This document shows positions 23,474 to 31,750 of a DNA stretch of 64,000 bases, piece by piece; positions within the stretch are counted from its first letter, which is position 1, and each line of letters opens with the position of its first letter. The notes under the pieces are model-generated. The model saw only the letters and a program-made list of their open reading frames with translations, was not told where the DNA came from and searched no databases. Source of the stretch: a virus. The position numbers were made by a program, and so were the translations under genes. Location: positions 1 to 64,000 of IMG/VR virus record IMGVR_UViG_3300025030_000060, one strand, 5' to 3'.

Positions 23474-23616
23474 CAATCCTCTCTTTCGTTCGACTCGACT
23501 GGATTGGAGATGAATTTACGGTGATAAAGAATATGCTTCAACTTCTCGTTGCCCTCCGCAAGAATCTTGTTTTGCTTCTCTAAATCCATGGCCATTGCGA
23601 TATTGTGACGTATCAT
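23473..23616 (-). CDS. Small coiled-coil protein (47 aa)
   Basis: ATG at 23616 is directly behind GGAGG; a longer TTG start at 23700 would run through the terminator hairpin and is unlikely. MIRHNIAMAMDLEKQNKILAE, then Lys-rich tail. Confidence 0.6.
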   Translation of the reverse strand: MIRHNIAMAMDLEKQNKILAEGNEKLKHILYHRKFISNPVESNERED

Positions 23617-23627
23617 TCGAGCCTCCA

Positions 23628-23667
23628 GAAAAGCTGCCCGCCCCAGCTTATGATGTCCGGGGCGGGC
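23628..23667 (-). terminator. Terminator after rdgC
   Basis: Perfect 9-bp stem GCCCGCCCC/GGGGCGGGC, then AGCTTTTC on the minus strand. Confidence 0.85.
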
Positions 23668-23674
23668 TGTGATG

Positions 23675-24832
23675 TTATTCGCCTCTCTTCCATGCGTCAA
23701 TGTCGGCCTCTTTCGCGGCCCACTCGATGGAGAGACGGTCGGCGAGGAAAGTCATAAAGACATCGTTGAACAACTCCCGGCCCTTGTCCACGAGGGCGAT
23801 GCGCTCCAGGAAAACGGCCTGCCGCTCCATCAGCTCGTCCGTGGTGTCACCCTTCTCTAGGCGCACGGCAGGGCATTTGTAGGCGGCGAACTCGAAGTTG
23901 GAGCCACGCAGGGTGAAGGCCCACCCGTTCTCTTCCTGCTCGATGAAGATCCTCGCCACGGTGATCTGCTTTCCTTCGGTGAGGGCCATTTTGACGGCCT
24001 TTATCCGTGACTGGTCGCCCCCCGTGAAAACGATCTTTTCGACTCCGCTCTCGCTGGGCCCCACCAAAAGCAGCTTTTGGTCGATGTAGGCGGTCATCTC
24101 CGGGCGACCAAAGCCGCCGTCCTGCTCGTGCCACAGCAGCCAGAGAAGGAAGTCGGAGCCGATCCACTCATTTTCCTTCAGCAGCCCCAACACGGAGGTA
24201 TCATTTGTGCTGCACTTGTTGGCTGCAATGAGCGCCTGCTGGTAGACCCCGTCCATGTCGCCACGGCCGAGAATAGCAAAGGCACGGTCGTAGGGGGTGA
24301 TGAACCGGAGCCCGTGACTGGGGAAGCTCTTCTTGAACATGTCGTGAAACAGGTCCATGGCTCGCACGGAGAGGTTGCAGAAGGTAATGACATTGGTTTC
24401 GAGGTTCCACACCACGTCATAGATGGTCGGTACCGGGATGAGCTTGGCGAGTAGCGCGGCCCGCTGTGCCTCCTTGATTTCCTCGCGTTTATGCTTGGGC
24501 ACCTTGGTGAAGCCGGGGTTTTCCTGGAGGAAGAGTTCTTCGGCGAGTTTGACGCGCTCCCTCAGTACGGCAGCCGGAACCTTGCGCTGATCCAGGCGAA
24601 GGGAGAAGGCGGCATGCCCTCCGATAAACAGCGTCCCGGACGTGTCGAACTTGGTGAGGGAAGGGTCGAAGATGTTGACCCAGCCCACGGACCTCTCGTC
24701 GGCGGTCTCGTCAATCGGCCTGAAGGCCGCCAAACTGAGAGTTTCCGCGATGGCTTCCGGGCTGATCTTCGAGCCATCATCGGCGGTGACTTTGAACTGG
24801 CAACTATTGAAGGTATTGCTGTTGAACCCCAT
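23675..24832 (-). CDS. rdgC: RdgC-like recombination-associated protein (385 aa)
   Basis: RdgC forms a ring on DNA and restrains RecA. FKVTADDG near the start, then FRPIDETADERSVGWVNIFD, an acidic DFLLWLLWHEQDGG segment and a C-terminal ERIALVDKGRELF region match the family; length 385 is close to the usual 300-390. Ends the RecT operon and is closed by a terminator. In a phage it may tune RecA- versus RecT-dependent recombination. Confidence 0.78.
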   Translation of the reverse strand: MGFNSNTFNSCQFKVTADDGSKISPEAIAETLSLAAFRPIDETADERSVGWVNIFDPSLTKFDTSGTLFIGGHAAFSLRLDQRKVPAAVLRERVKLAEELFLQENPGFTKVPKHKREEIKEAQRAALLAKLIPVPTIYDVVWNLETNVITFCNLSVRAMDLFHDMFKKSFPSHGLRFITPYDRAFAILGRGDMDGVYQQALIAANKCSTNDTSVLGLLKENEWIGSDFLLWLLWHEQDGGFGRPEMTAYIDQKLLLVGPSESGVEKIVFTGGDQSRIKAVKMALTEGKQITVARIFIEQEENGWAFTLRGSNFEFAAYKCPAVRLEKGDTTDELMERQAVFLERIALVDKGRELFNDVFMTFLADRLSIEWAAKEADIDAWKRGE

Positions 24833-24856
24833 GCTGTACGCTCCTTGAAGTATATT

Positions 24857-25366
24857 TTAGGTGAACGGTCGTGCCTGCCAGTCGATGGCCGACATGTGAG
24901 AAAGGAATTTGTCCATGATCGACTTCTTCAGAATTTCAACGGCTTCGAGCTTTGTTACACCAGTTCCTACGGTACCGAAACGGCGGTAGATATGCGCCGA
25001 GACCTCTTCTACGGTAAGCTGCATGCCTTCCAGTTTGGCGCGGTACCTGACTGGCAACTCTTCATATTCGGTGAGCATGTTTCCCCCAAAGGGTATGAGG
25101 TTTGACGGCTTCTCCGGGAGTAATGCCACCGGATTGCCAATGTCATGGTTGTGTATCTTTTCGCGCCGAAGCCACCCTTCGTAGGTGTTCATGTAATGCG
25201 GGGGCTTACCTCCGAAGAGGATAGCTGCCACCACGCCAAGAGCTTCATCCTTGGCGAGCCTATCAGCAAAACGGTCGCCGTAGATGATGGTAAAGAAGTT
25301 ATCCTCGATCTGGATCATTTCGAGACTCCGCACGGGAGCCTTGTCAGTCCCTTCAGCGAGCGTCAT
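24857..25366 (-). CDS. Hypothetical protein in recombination operon (169 aa)
   Basis: ATG 25366 behind GGGAGGG. MTLAEGTDKAPVRSLEMIQI, then EDNFFTIIYGDRFADRLAKDEALGVVAAILFGG; C-terminal half helical. The IYGDRFADRLAKDEAL pattern is seen in phage proteins beside RecT, but I do not know a function. Confidence 0.7.
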   Translation of the reverse strand: MTLAEGTDKAPVRSLEMIQIEDNFFTIIYGDRFADRLAKDEALGVVAAILFGGKPPHYMNTYEGWLRREKIHNHDIGNPVALLPEKPSNLIPFGGNMLTEYEELPVRYRAKLEGMQLTVEEVSAHIYRRFGTVGTGVTKLEAVEILKKSIMDKFLSHMSAIDWQARPFT

Positions 25367-25502
25367 GCACCCTCCCGGTCTGGGGGTCCAGTTCAAGGCC
25401 ATAGAAGAGGTCCCGGTTTTGGTCATACGCGATCGAGTAGCGCGACGGCATGACGTGGGGTATTTTTTTAAGCTGGTCTGCCATCTTTTCGAGTTTTTCC
25501 AT
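25353..25502 (-). CDS. Very small protein (49 aa)
   Basis: MEKLEKMADQLKKIPHVMPS, then RYSIAYDQNRDLFYGLELDP and a short tail. The stop lies 13 bases inside the next gene. Helix followed by a beta hairpin. Too short for standard gene callers but codon use and overlaps support it. Confidence 0.65.
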   Translation of the reverse strand: MEKLEKMADQLKKIPHVMPSRYSIAYDQNRDLFYGLELDPQTGRVHDAR

Positions 25503-25504
25503 GG

Positions 25505-25747
25505 CTACTTGTCTCCTTCGAGCGAGGCAACCTCTTCGCGCAGCGCGGCGATAAGACTATTGGCCTCTTCCATTGCTTCTTTGGTAGAGGCGAGGTCTCC
25601 TTCCAGTGAATCCCTCTCTGACTTCACCGACTCTAATTCCTCATCAAGACGTTCAATCGCCTTGACTACCAAAGATACATCGTCGGAGTATTCGCTTAAC
25701 CGCTCCAAAGCCTTGTCTTCTGTACATGTAGTATTAGTAAGCGACAT
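25505..25747 (-). CDS. Acidic coiled-coil protein (80 aa)
   Basis: MSLTNTTCTEDKALERLSEY, then a continuous Glu/Leu heptad region to the end (LDEELESVKSERDSLEGDL). AAGGAG site. Perhaps an accessory to the RecT/ATPase system, by position only. Confidence 0.7.
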   Translation of the reverse strand: MSLTNTTCTEDKALERLSEYSDDVSLVVKAIERLDEELESVKSERDSLEGDLASTKEAMEEANSLIAALREEVASLEGDK

Positions 25748-25842
25748 TTCTTCTCCTTGTTGAATTGCGGCTAAACTCCCTATTCTCGGGTACGTTCTAA
25801 GACCGTCGGGAGCGCCACCCCTAGCATTTAGCCGCAAACTGT

Positions 25843-26847
25843 TTAATCGGTGAACATGGTCCCTTGCTGGCCCCCGGCGTCTTTCAGTTCCTGTGCCTTG
25901 ATTGCCTTCTGCTCGGAGATGGACGGAGCCCCTTCTTCGATGGTGAACTCCGTGCCGCAAAGGGAACAGATAGCCTCGCCTTCGGCAAGGTCTTCCATCG
26001 TGTCGAGGGGGTGCTTGCAGGTAGCGGGGTCTGCTGCGAAATTTGAGATAGATTCGCCTTCCTCCACTTTCGTTGCGCCTGCTGCCGGACCTGCCGCGCT
26101 CGGAACCTCGGCATCGTCGTCATCGAAGCCAGAGAGAATCTTACCGGCGCGGGCTACGCGGGTAGGCGTACCGTTCGCCCCGGTTCCTGGAGAAACGTCG
26201 ATGACGTCCATCATCTCTTCCGTAGACTGCATGCCAAAGGTGATGTCAGTGCAATGGACTTTGGAGAAGTAGGACGCTGCGCGGTACATGAACATCATCT
26301 CCGGCATCGTTTTCCACTTGCTCCCTTCCTTCTGTACCCAGCCCTCACCCTCCACCATGTCCCAGTCGATCCAAGGCCCGTACAACACCTTGCCGTCGCT
26401 CCGGCGCTTGGCGTAGGCCCGGACCCTATAGGTGCGATCCTTCGGGGCCTTCACCTTGGCGTCATAGGCAGGGTCGGTGCCCTTGATCTCGTATTCGAGG
26501 GGTTCCGCAAATCGCCCGGAGCTGTTCACCATGGCGGTGATGATCTTGGCCTCCAGCGTCGGCTTGCCATGAACCACGGCCATGTTCTGCATCAGGAAAA
26601 TGGGGCTGATCCCCATGTTGCCCGCCATTTCGAGGGCGATGAAGCAGTTCCCGGATTTCTGCTGGAACGCCTTGGGTACGATGTCGGATTTTGCAAACAT
26701 ATCCGCCACCTTGTAGAGCTGGTTCATCTTGTTAATGTCAAGGTAGAGTTCGAGACCTGCGGGTACTCCACCTGTCGGTATGGACATGATGGCCTTAGTC
26801 TCTGCCGCTCCCGGTGCGGCCTTGGCTGCTTCGTCTTTTTCCGGCAT
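25843..26847 (-). CDS. recT: RecT-family ssDNA annealing protein with Cys-rich tail (334 aa)
   Basis: Anneals complementary single strands in phage recombination. GLELYLDINKMNQLYKVADM, CFIALEMAGNMGISPIFLMQN, GKPTLEAKIITAMVNSSG, YRAASYFSKVHC and FGMQSTEEMMD follow the RecT/Bet order. C-terminus has CKHPLDT...AICSLCGTEF (about 278-303), a probable zinc finger not found in classical RecT. Pairs with the exonuclease gene just upstream. Confidence 0.88.
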   Translation of the reverse strand: MPEKDEAAKAAPGAAETKAIMSIPTGGVPAGLELYLDINKMNQLYKVADMFAKSDIVPKAFQQKSGNCFIALEMAGNMGISPIFLMQNMAVVHGKPTLEAKIITAMVNSSGRFAEPLEYEIKGTDPAYDAKVKAPKDRTYRVRAYAKRRSDGKVLYGPWIDWDMVEGEGWVQKEGSKWKTMPEMMFMYRAASYFSKVHCTDITFGMQSTEEMMDVIDVSPGTGANGTPTRVARAGKILSGFDDDDAEVPSAAGPAAGATKVEEGESISNFAADPATCKHPLDTMEDLAEGEAICSLCGTEFTIEEGAPSISEQKAIKAQELKDAGGQQGTMFTD

Positions 26848-26874
26848 TGCACGACTCCTTTGAGGTTTGTTCTG

Positions 26875-27978
26875 TTACGCCGCCTTCTGTTGGTTGAAGC
26901 GCCACGGCGGGCAAATCGCCTCTTCGAGCAGGTCGAGGGCGGTTATCTGTGAAATGGGAACGGTATGGAGGGGAAGCTCATAAGCCGGGAAGTAGCCCAA
27001 CTCCTTGCACTCCGCGATCTGCATCAGTATACGCCGCGCCTCATCCTGAGAATCCCGGAGCCACTGGTTGCCCTCTGGCCCGCCGCCAAGGTAGACGGTC
27101 TTGACCGCGAAGGGGAAGGTATCCTCTACACCGATGAAGATGAAGGTGTTGACTGGCCGCCCGTTGGCCTCTACCCCGTTAGAATACATACCTCCTTGAA
27201 TATCATAATTCATGTTGCAAATCTGTCGGATGAAGGCGCTGCGCGTCGCCTCTACGGTCTTCTTGAGGTCCACCAGCGTGAAGCACTGTTCGTCGGGGAA
27301 GATGTCGGCCCTTGCTTTACACAGCAGACCGGAGTCCCTGTCGATCCAGACGATAGTGGTCTCGCGCATGCCCCGCGTGAGCAGCTTCTTGACGGTAGGG
27401 TGAGACTTCAGGGCGTTGTCGGCTCCCTTGATAGTCTCAGCCATAGGCGCTCCATTCCAAAAAGCAGGAAGTATAGTTTTGCCTTGGCAGTTCTCTTCAA
27501 ACTCGGACCACCACGCCATGGAGTCAACGGCATCTTGGCACGGGTTCTTAGCTGTGCGCTGGGTAGCGGTCGCCTTCTTCGGGGCGCTGGCCGGGGTGAT
27601 GGCGAATTCCTTGTTGAACGCATCACGCCCTTCGAGGCTGTAGGCGTGGATGGCGGAACCCACGTCCATGTTGTCCGTCACGACTACCGGCTTGCCCGCG
27701 ATGGCGGGGTACTTCATGAACTTCTTCATGTAGCTGGAAGAGATGTACTCCTTCATGAAACTGTGATAGTAGACGTTGGGGATGTCCGGGTAGATTCCGG
27801 GTCCCAGCAGGATCAGTTGCCCCTTCTCGTTGAAGGGGGGGAGACCAGTAGCCATGACGGCTAGGATTTCCGGGGTGATCTCGGCGGGGGTAAGGTAGAT
27901 AGCTTTAAGGGCCTCCGCTGTCGGGGAGACGTATATCTCGGTAGCTACCCCCTGAATGTCTGCAACCTTCTTCTGCAT
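26875..27978 (-). CDS. PD-(D/E)XK exonuclease, RecE/exonuclease VIII-like (367 aa)
   Basis: VYYHSFMKEYISSSYMKKFMK, MDVGSAIHAYSLEG (the conserved G-x-x-H-x-x-x-(L)E), GLLCKARADIF (metal-binding Asp), CFTLVDLKKT (D-x-K) and QGGMYSNGV (Q/Y helix): the PDDEXK exonuclease order (DUF3799). Generates 3' ssDNA for RecT. AAGGAGG before ATG 27978. Confidence 0.85.
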   Translation of the reverse strand: MQKKVADIQGVATEIYVSPTAEALKAIYLTPAEITPEILAVMATGLPPFNEKGQLILLGPGIYPDIPNVYYHSFMKEYISSSYMKKFMKYPAIAGKPVVVTDNMDVGSAIHAYSLEGRDAFNKEFAITPASAPKKATATQRTAKNPCQDAVDSMAWWSEFEENCQGKTILPAFWNGAPMAETIKGADNALKSHPTVKKLLTRGMRETTIVWIDRDSGLLCKARADIFPDEQCFTLVDLKKTVEATRSAFIRQICNMNYDIQGGMYSNGVEANGRPVNTFIFIGVEDTFPFAVKTVYLGGGPEGNQWLRDSQDEARRILMQIAECKELGYFPAYELPLHTVPISQITALDLLEEAICPPWRFNQQKAA

Positions 27979-28003
27979 GTACTGCCCTCCTTGCCGTCGT
28001 AAT

Positions 28004-28053
28004 GTGTTTAAGATAAGGCGGTACTATATTCCCGCCTTATTTAAGCCAAACAC
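28004..28053. repeat. Inverted repeat with embedded -10-like sequence before the exonuclease gene
   Basis: Inner arms ATAAGGCGG (28013-28021) and CCGCCTTAT (28032-28040), outer arms GTGTTT (28004-28009)/AAACAC (28048-28053). The 10-base loop contains TATAGT on the minus strand. No T-run follows, so operator or RNA regulator is more likely than terminator. Confidence 0.6.
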
Positions 28054-28063
28054 TTTATTGCAG

Positions 28064-29620
28064 TTACAGTTCTTCCGCGACTGCTGCCGGTACGGGTTTT
28101 GTTGTTTTGTCGGCCTTGGTCGCCTTGGCTTTGCCACCCTTCGGCCCTTCGGCCTGCATCTGCTCGTAGATGGCGTCAAGCTCGGCATCGCCGGTCTTCT
28201 TCGAAGCGGCAGGGCTAGCCTCGGCTGCTGCGTCATCGCCCTTCTTGGCGGCCCGCTTCGGCTTGGCGGCCTCTATGATCTTCTCCACGCCTTCCGTGGT
28301 CCCGCCCTCCATTATGCCGTCTTCAATGATGAGGTTGCCGCTCTTGCCGTCGTTCACCATCTCGGTGAGTATCTGGATGTCATCGGCTGCCGCCATGGCG
28401 TACAGGTGTTCCAGGTTCTCCGGGTCAAGGTCGCCGGGGCGGGAGAGCCGCAGGATGTTGAAGCGCGGTGAAAGCACCTTGGCGATGCCGTAGCCGACGA
28501 TGAGCCGTTCCATGTCTGAAGACTGGGAGAAGGGCATGTCGTTGAAGGTGATGTCGGTGTCATCGAAGCCTAGTCCCTCCACGGAAAAGTTGGCCTCCTT
28601 GATAGCCTTTTTCTTGCGGAAGTCGTAGGCGTCCAGCTTCAGTGTGAGGTCTTCCGACTCCTTCTGCTTGGCGGCCACCTTCTCAGCCAGTTCCGCCCGC
28701 TCCTTCTTGGCCCGGACCCTGACGTTGATCTGCTCCACGTCGGCCATGCGCTGGCTGTAGCCGGTCATGTCGGGGTCCACGATGGCTGTCACCTGTTCCT
28801 GAAGCTCCCGGCCCGATGCGTTGATCCCCGCAAGCTCCTTCTTGAGCACGTCGAGTTTCTCGTTCTCGGCGTCGAGCTTGGCCTGAAGCTCCACGATGGC
28901 GGCCTCGGACACGGTTATCTTTTCCTTGCAGACGTTGCGGTCCTGCATCCGGGTCTGGAGGGCCTGCCGCAGCAGATTATTGGCGTCCAGCTTCAGTTGC
29001 TCTTGCTGCATCTCTTCGGTGATTTCCTTGACGCTGATCTCCACGTCCGGGGCCTCCACTTCGGGCTTTGCCTTGAGCTGCGCCTCCAGCGCCTTATGCT
29101 CCCGGTTGACGAGGGTGCGCTCATCGAAAACGGCTTTGCGGCCCGCCTTCCACTCCTTCAGGTCCAGCCCCCCCAAGTCGAGCAGGGAAAGTACCAGTTC
29201 CAGCCGCTTGTCGGAGTCCATCCGGTAGAACTGGGAGAGGTCGTAGAATTTGCCCCTGAAGGTGTCAAGGACCGTCTGCCCCGGTTCCAGTTTGAATCCA
29301 TCGGCGGTAGTGACCAAGAGCTTCTTGGTTTGTCCGTCCTGTGTCAGTTCGCGGTGAACGAGGATGTCGCCCAAGTCGAGGCTGATCTTCGCCGACTCGG
29401 CATCGCCGTGGACGGGTTTAGTGATACCCAACTCCTTCATCGCATCCGATCCGCCCATGCCCACCCACATGGCATTGCAGTTGCTGGTTTTACCCTGCCG
29501 GTTCTTGCCGGAAATCTGTACGCTCTTGCCCATCGGAGCCATATTGGACAAGATGACTTTGCAGAAGTTTTCAACCCTCATCCCCATCAAGCGAACTGAC
29601 TTTTCTTTGCGGTTCTCCAT
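28064..29620 (-). CDS. SbcC/RecF-like SMC-type ATPase (518 aa)
   Basis: N-terminal P-loop ISGKNRQGKTSNCNAM (residues about 36-50), two coiled-coil arms (about 165-330), and a C-terminal head part with SQSSDMERLIVGYGIAKVL (ABC signature region) and DDIQILTEM. A Lys/Ala-rich tail follows the head. The usual Walker B Asp-Glu is not evident (RPGDLDPENLEHL stands there), so ATPase activity is less certain. Phage relatives sit beside RecT and exonuclease genes as here. Confidence 0.75.
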   Translation of the reverse strand: MENRKEKSVRLMGMRVENFCKVILSNMAPMGKSVQISGKNRQGKTSNCNAMWVGMGGSDAMKELGITKPVHGDAESAKISLDLGDILVHRELTQDGQTKKLLVTTADGFKLEPGQTVLDTFRGKFYDLSQFYRMDSDKRLELVLSLLDLGGLDLKEWKAGRKAVFDERTLVNREHKALEAQLKAKPEVEAPDVEISVKEITEEMQQEQLKLDANNLLRQALQTRMQDRNVCKEKITVSEAAIVELQAKLDAENEKLDVLKKELAGINASGRELQEQVTAIVDPDMTGYSQRMADVEQINVRVRAKKERAELAEKVAAKQKESEDLTLKLDAYDFRKKKAIKEANFSVEGLGFDDTDITFNDMPFSQSSDMERLIVGYGIAKVLSPRFNILRLSRPGDLDPENLEHLYAMAAADDIQILTEMVNDGKSGNLIIEDGIMEGGTTEGVEKIIEAAKPKRAAKKGDDAAAEASPAASKKTGDAELDAIYEQMQAEGPKGGKAKATKADKTTKPVPAAVAEEL

Positions 29621-30264
29621 TTAGCTAATCCCCCTTTTTGCGCTGGAAGTGTTAAGGCGGCCTCCATTGACCAACCTTTCCTAATTCTGCCCTTGAAAGT
29701 CTCGAAGCAGACAACCGCTTCGTCTGCCCACTCTGCCCAAGTTTTAGTTACGCCATTATATGTGATTCTTACATCGCACGATTTATTTCTACTGTTAACT
29801 TTATGGGTTACCCACCGGCAGTTTCCCTTGTCATAACCTTCGTCATTTTTCTCTCGGTCAAGTTCATATCCCAGAGGGGCAACGCCCATGTCCTCGAAGA
29901 AATTCTCAAATTTGTGCCACCTTTCGCAAACAGTAATCCCCCTTCCACCGTACCGATCAAATGATGGATGGTTTGGATCATCGCATCTCTCGCGCATGTG
30001 CTGCCACGCCTTGTATTCCTTGCTTTTGTGCATGCCGTGGGTAGTCTTCAACTTTCCTACGATTTCTTTATGTAGGCATGAGCATGATTTTGTTTTGCCG
30101 GATGTGAGATGGTCGCGCCTGACTTCAACCTCCTTTCCGCATTCGCATTTGCAAAGCCAAACAGACCCACCGCTCTTTTGGTATCTGGCAAAACGGATGA
30201 CAACCAGACGTCCAAAGGTCCGATCAGTTAAATCTCTTCGCTGGTTCCATTTAAAGGGTTGCAT
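29587..30264 (-). CDS. HNH/AP2-type homing endonuclease-like protein (225 aa)
   Basis: DLTDRTFGRLVVIRFA, WLCKCECGKEVEVRRDHLTSGKTKSCSCLHKE (zinc ribbon), EYKAWQHMRERCDDPNHPSFDRYGGRGITVCERWHKFENFFEDMG, LDREKNDEGYDKGNCRWVT (in short pieces the family hallmark), then an AP2-like C-terminus with TYNGVTKTWAEWA. Abundant in phages, thought mobile. Its end overlaps the start of the ATPase gene by 34 bases. Confidence 0.8.
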   Translation of the reverse strand: MQPFKWNQRRDLTDRTFGRLVVIRFARYQKSGGSVWLCKCECGKEVEVRRDHLTSGKTKSCSCLHKEIVGKLKTTHGMHKSKEYKAWQHMRERCDDPNHPSFDRYGGRGITVCERWHKFENFFEDMGVAPLGYELDREKNDEGYDKGNCRWVTHKVNSRNKSCDVRITYNGVTKTWAEWADEAVVCFETFKGRIRKGWSMEAALTLPAQKGGLAKWRTAKKSQFA

Positions 30265-30272
30265 TAATGACC

Positions 30273-30302
30273 TTGACAGTTATTGAAGGTCCGTGCTATT
30301 GC
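30273..30302 (+). promoter_or_regulatory. Plus-strand promoter for a candidate small RNA
   Basis: TTGACA (30273-30278), 18 bp, TGC-TATTGC (30297-30302) with an extended -10 TG. One of only two good plus-strand promoters. Confidence 0.5.
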
Positions 30303-30308
30303 TGGCAC

Positions 30309-30360
30309 ACCTTCCTTGCAGTACAGCAGTTTTGCCGCCTCCCCACCGGGGCGGCTTTTT
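30309..30360 (+). ncRNA. Candidate small RNA, antisense to the minus-strand operon
   Basis: About 52 nt from the predicted start to the T-tract, ending in the hairpin at 30334-30353. No reading frame of note. It is transcribed against the minus-strand read-through region between a 54-aa RHH-like gene and the HNH gene, so it may act as an antisense RNA or terminate opposing transcription. Confidence 0.45.
30334..30359 (+). terminator. Plus-strand rho-independent terminator
   Basis: GCCGCC-TCCCCACCGG-GGCGGC followed by TTTTTT on the plus strand; on the minus strand the hairpin is followed by AAAAC, so it works only rightward. Confidence 0.8.
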
Positions 30361-30524
30361 TATTGTAACCCCAGCGCCGTCTTCACTATCTCCCGCAAAA
30401 ACCTGTTCATGTTCTCCTTTTTTGGAAGTTTTTTGCCGATCAGGATCTTCTCTTCCGCTGTAACCCTGAAAACTAAGGTCTCCGTCCTGGCCTCGCTGCT
30501 GTTGCGCTTGGCTCGCGGTCCCAT
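30360..30524 (-). CDS. Small RHH-like protein (54 aa)
   Basis: MGPRAKRNSSEARTETLVFR, VTAEEKILIGKKLPKKENMN, RFLREIVKTALGLQ: beta strand and two helices as in ribbon-helix-helix or mobilisation-type proteins. ATG shares bases with the upstream TAA (TAATG). Ends at the base where the plus-strand terminator T-run ends. Confidence 0.65.
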   Translation of the reverse strand: MGPRAKRNSSEARTETLVFRVTAEEKILIGKKLPKKENMNRFLREIVKTALGLQ

Positions 30525-30751
30525 TACAGTCTCTCCAGAATCTGGAGCGCCGATTTGTACTCGGCCCGCTCCTGCTTGGCTTGGTCAATCTGGGGGACGG
30601 GGGTCTGCATGTGCAGGTACAGCTTGCGCCCGACCTCCCCAGCCAGCAGCATGACGAGTATGGCCGCAATGAGGGCGAGAACCCCAATAGGCGTCAATAC
30701 CCGCGCCTTGCTTTTTTTGCCCCTGCTGAAGGGTTTTTTGAAGTCTCGCAT
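30524..30751 (-). CDS. Small membrane protein (75 aa)
   Basis: Basic N-terminus (FKKPFSRGKKSKAR), one transmembrane helix (about 20-41), then a periplasmic charged helix (QIDQAKQERAEYKSALQILE). Topology like an inner-membrane spanin, but it is 1.2 kb away from the lysis genes and separated by a terminator. Unknown. Confidence 0.65.
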   Translation of the reverse strand: MRDFKKPFSRGKKSKARVLTPIGVLALIAAILVMLLAGEVGRKLYLHMQTPVPQIDQAKQERAEYKSALQILERL

Positions 30752-31590
30752 CACACCCCTCCCGGCTTGTCGGTCATCCCCTTGAGGAACGGGCCTACCT
30801 GCGCCTGGATGCTCTGAAGCTCGGCGATGTTCTCCACATCCCGGATCTTCTCCAGCAGCTTTTTCATGCGGGGTCCCCAGTTTTCGTAGCTGATCCCCGC
30901 CGACGCCTTGGGGACCGCCTTTAAAAGGGGCTTCTCGGGGGGCTTCGGCAGGTGCTTTGCCGTGGCCTTGGTCTTGCCCGCCTCCTTGGCTGTCTCTACG
31001 GCCTTCTGAAGGGTCTTAGTTCCTTCTTCCGCTCCTTCCTTGCGGATAACGTCGGTCGCCGTCCTGGCGGCAACCTGACCGCCCCTGACCATATCTTTAA
31101 CTTCTTCCGGTGCTGCGGAAAGATTCATCAGGTTGTCGAAGTGAGTCCCCGAAAAGCCCGACTTCATGCAAATAGCCAGCTTGTCCCATCCCAAGGCCAT
31201 TAGGCGCTTGACTACTTCAGCCTGCTCCAGCGGCAAAAGCGGTTTGCCGGAATTGCGAGTGAGCATGGAAAGAACGCGGTCGGCATCGTTGGCATACCGC
31301 GCTTCGGCCCTTGCCGGGATGCTCTTGATCTCTGCACCCTCTGAAATAGCAAGGCGGCAGGCCATGAGGCGACAGTGCCCGTTAGTCAGTATCGGGATGT
31401 CATTTTTCAGATAGACCGTCACGGGCTCCTGCACCCCAACCTCCTTGATGGAGTCGGCGAGTTGCCGGATGTGTGCCGCCAGTTCCGGCGACTCGGTACG
31501 GATGTTCCATCCCGGTTCCTCCTGTATCAACATCGGGTCGAGGTTGTAAACGTCCGTCCTCCCTAAAGCCATGTCCTGTAGTCGTGCCAT
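30751..31590 (-). CDS. ParB-like DNA-binding protein (279 aa)
   Basis: ParB/Srx fold: VYNLDPMLIQEEPGWNIRTES, SIKEVGVQEPVTVYLKN, ILTNGHCRLMACRLA (GHCR box), then a KorB-like helix-turn-helix (KSGFSGTHFDNLMNLS). The C-terminus is Lys/Pro-rich then helical. No ParA nearby, so it may regulate transcription or act at DNA instead of in partition. Own promoter and GGAGG site. Confidence 0.82.
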   Translation of the reverse strand: MARLQDMALGRTDVYNLDPMLIQEEPGWNIRTESPELAAHIRQLADSIKEVGVQEPVTVYLKNDIPILTNGHCRLMACRLAISEGAEIKSIPARAEARYANDADRVLSMLTRNSGKPLLPLEQAEVVKRLMALGWDKLAICMKSGFSGTHFDNLMNLSAAPEEVKDMVRGGQVAARTATDVIRKEGAEEGTKTLQKAVETAKEAGKTKATAKHLPKPPEKPLLKAVPKASAGISYENWGPRMKKLLEKIRDVENIAELQSIQAQVGPFLKGMTDKPGGV

Positions 31591-31641
31591 ATTGCCACCT
31601 CCGGTGATTATCAAGCGGTTGTGCTGCAAATTTTTGTGTAC

Positions 31642-31669
31642 ATTACAGCCGGTCTTCCCCCTATGTCAA
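31642..31669 (-). promoter_or_regulatory. Promoter for the ParB-like gene
   Basis: Minus-strand TTGACA (31669-31664), 16 bp, TGTAAT (31647-31642). TCAAC-AATAAT over the -35 resembles half of the 21-bp operator. Confidence 0.72.
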
Positions 31670-31687
31670 CAATAATGTGTACGCTAC

Positions 31688-31731
31688 GCAAAATAAAAAA
31701 GCCCCCCTTGGGATAGGAGAGCTTTTTGTAA
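31688..31731 (-). terminator. Terminator closing the lysis operon
   Basis: Minus strand: AAAAAGCTCTCC ... GGGGGGCTTTTTTATTTT; 12-pair stem with G-U pairs. Separates lysis genes from the parB-like promoter. Confidence 0.8.
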
Positions 31732-31750
31732 CTTGCTTTGTGGTTTGCTA

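Noticed and set aside
30280-30687. 135-codon minus-strand frame rich in Ser/Arg
   Set aside because: Overlaps two better genes (75 and 54 aa) with proper starts, and has shadow-like composition.
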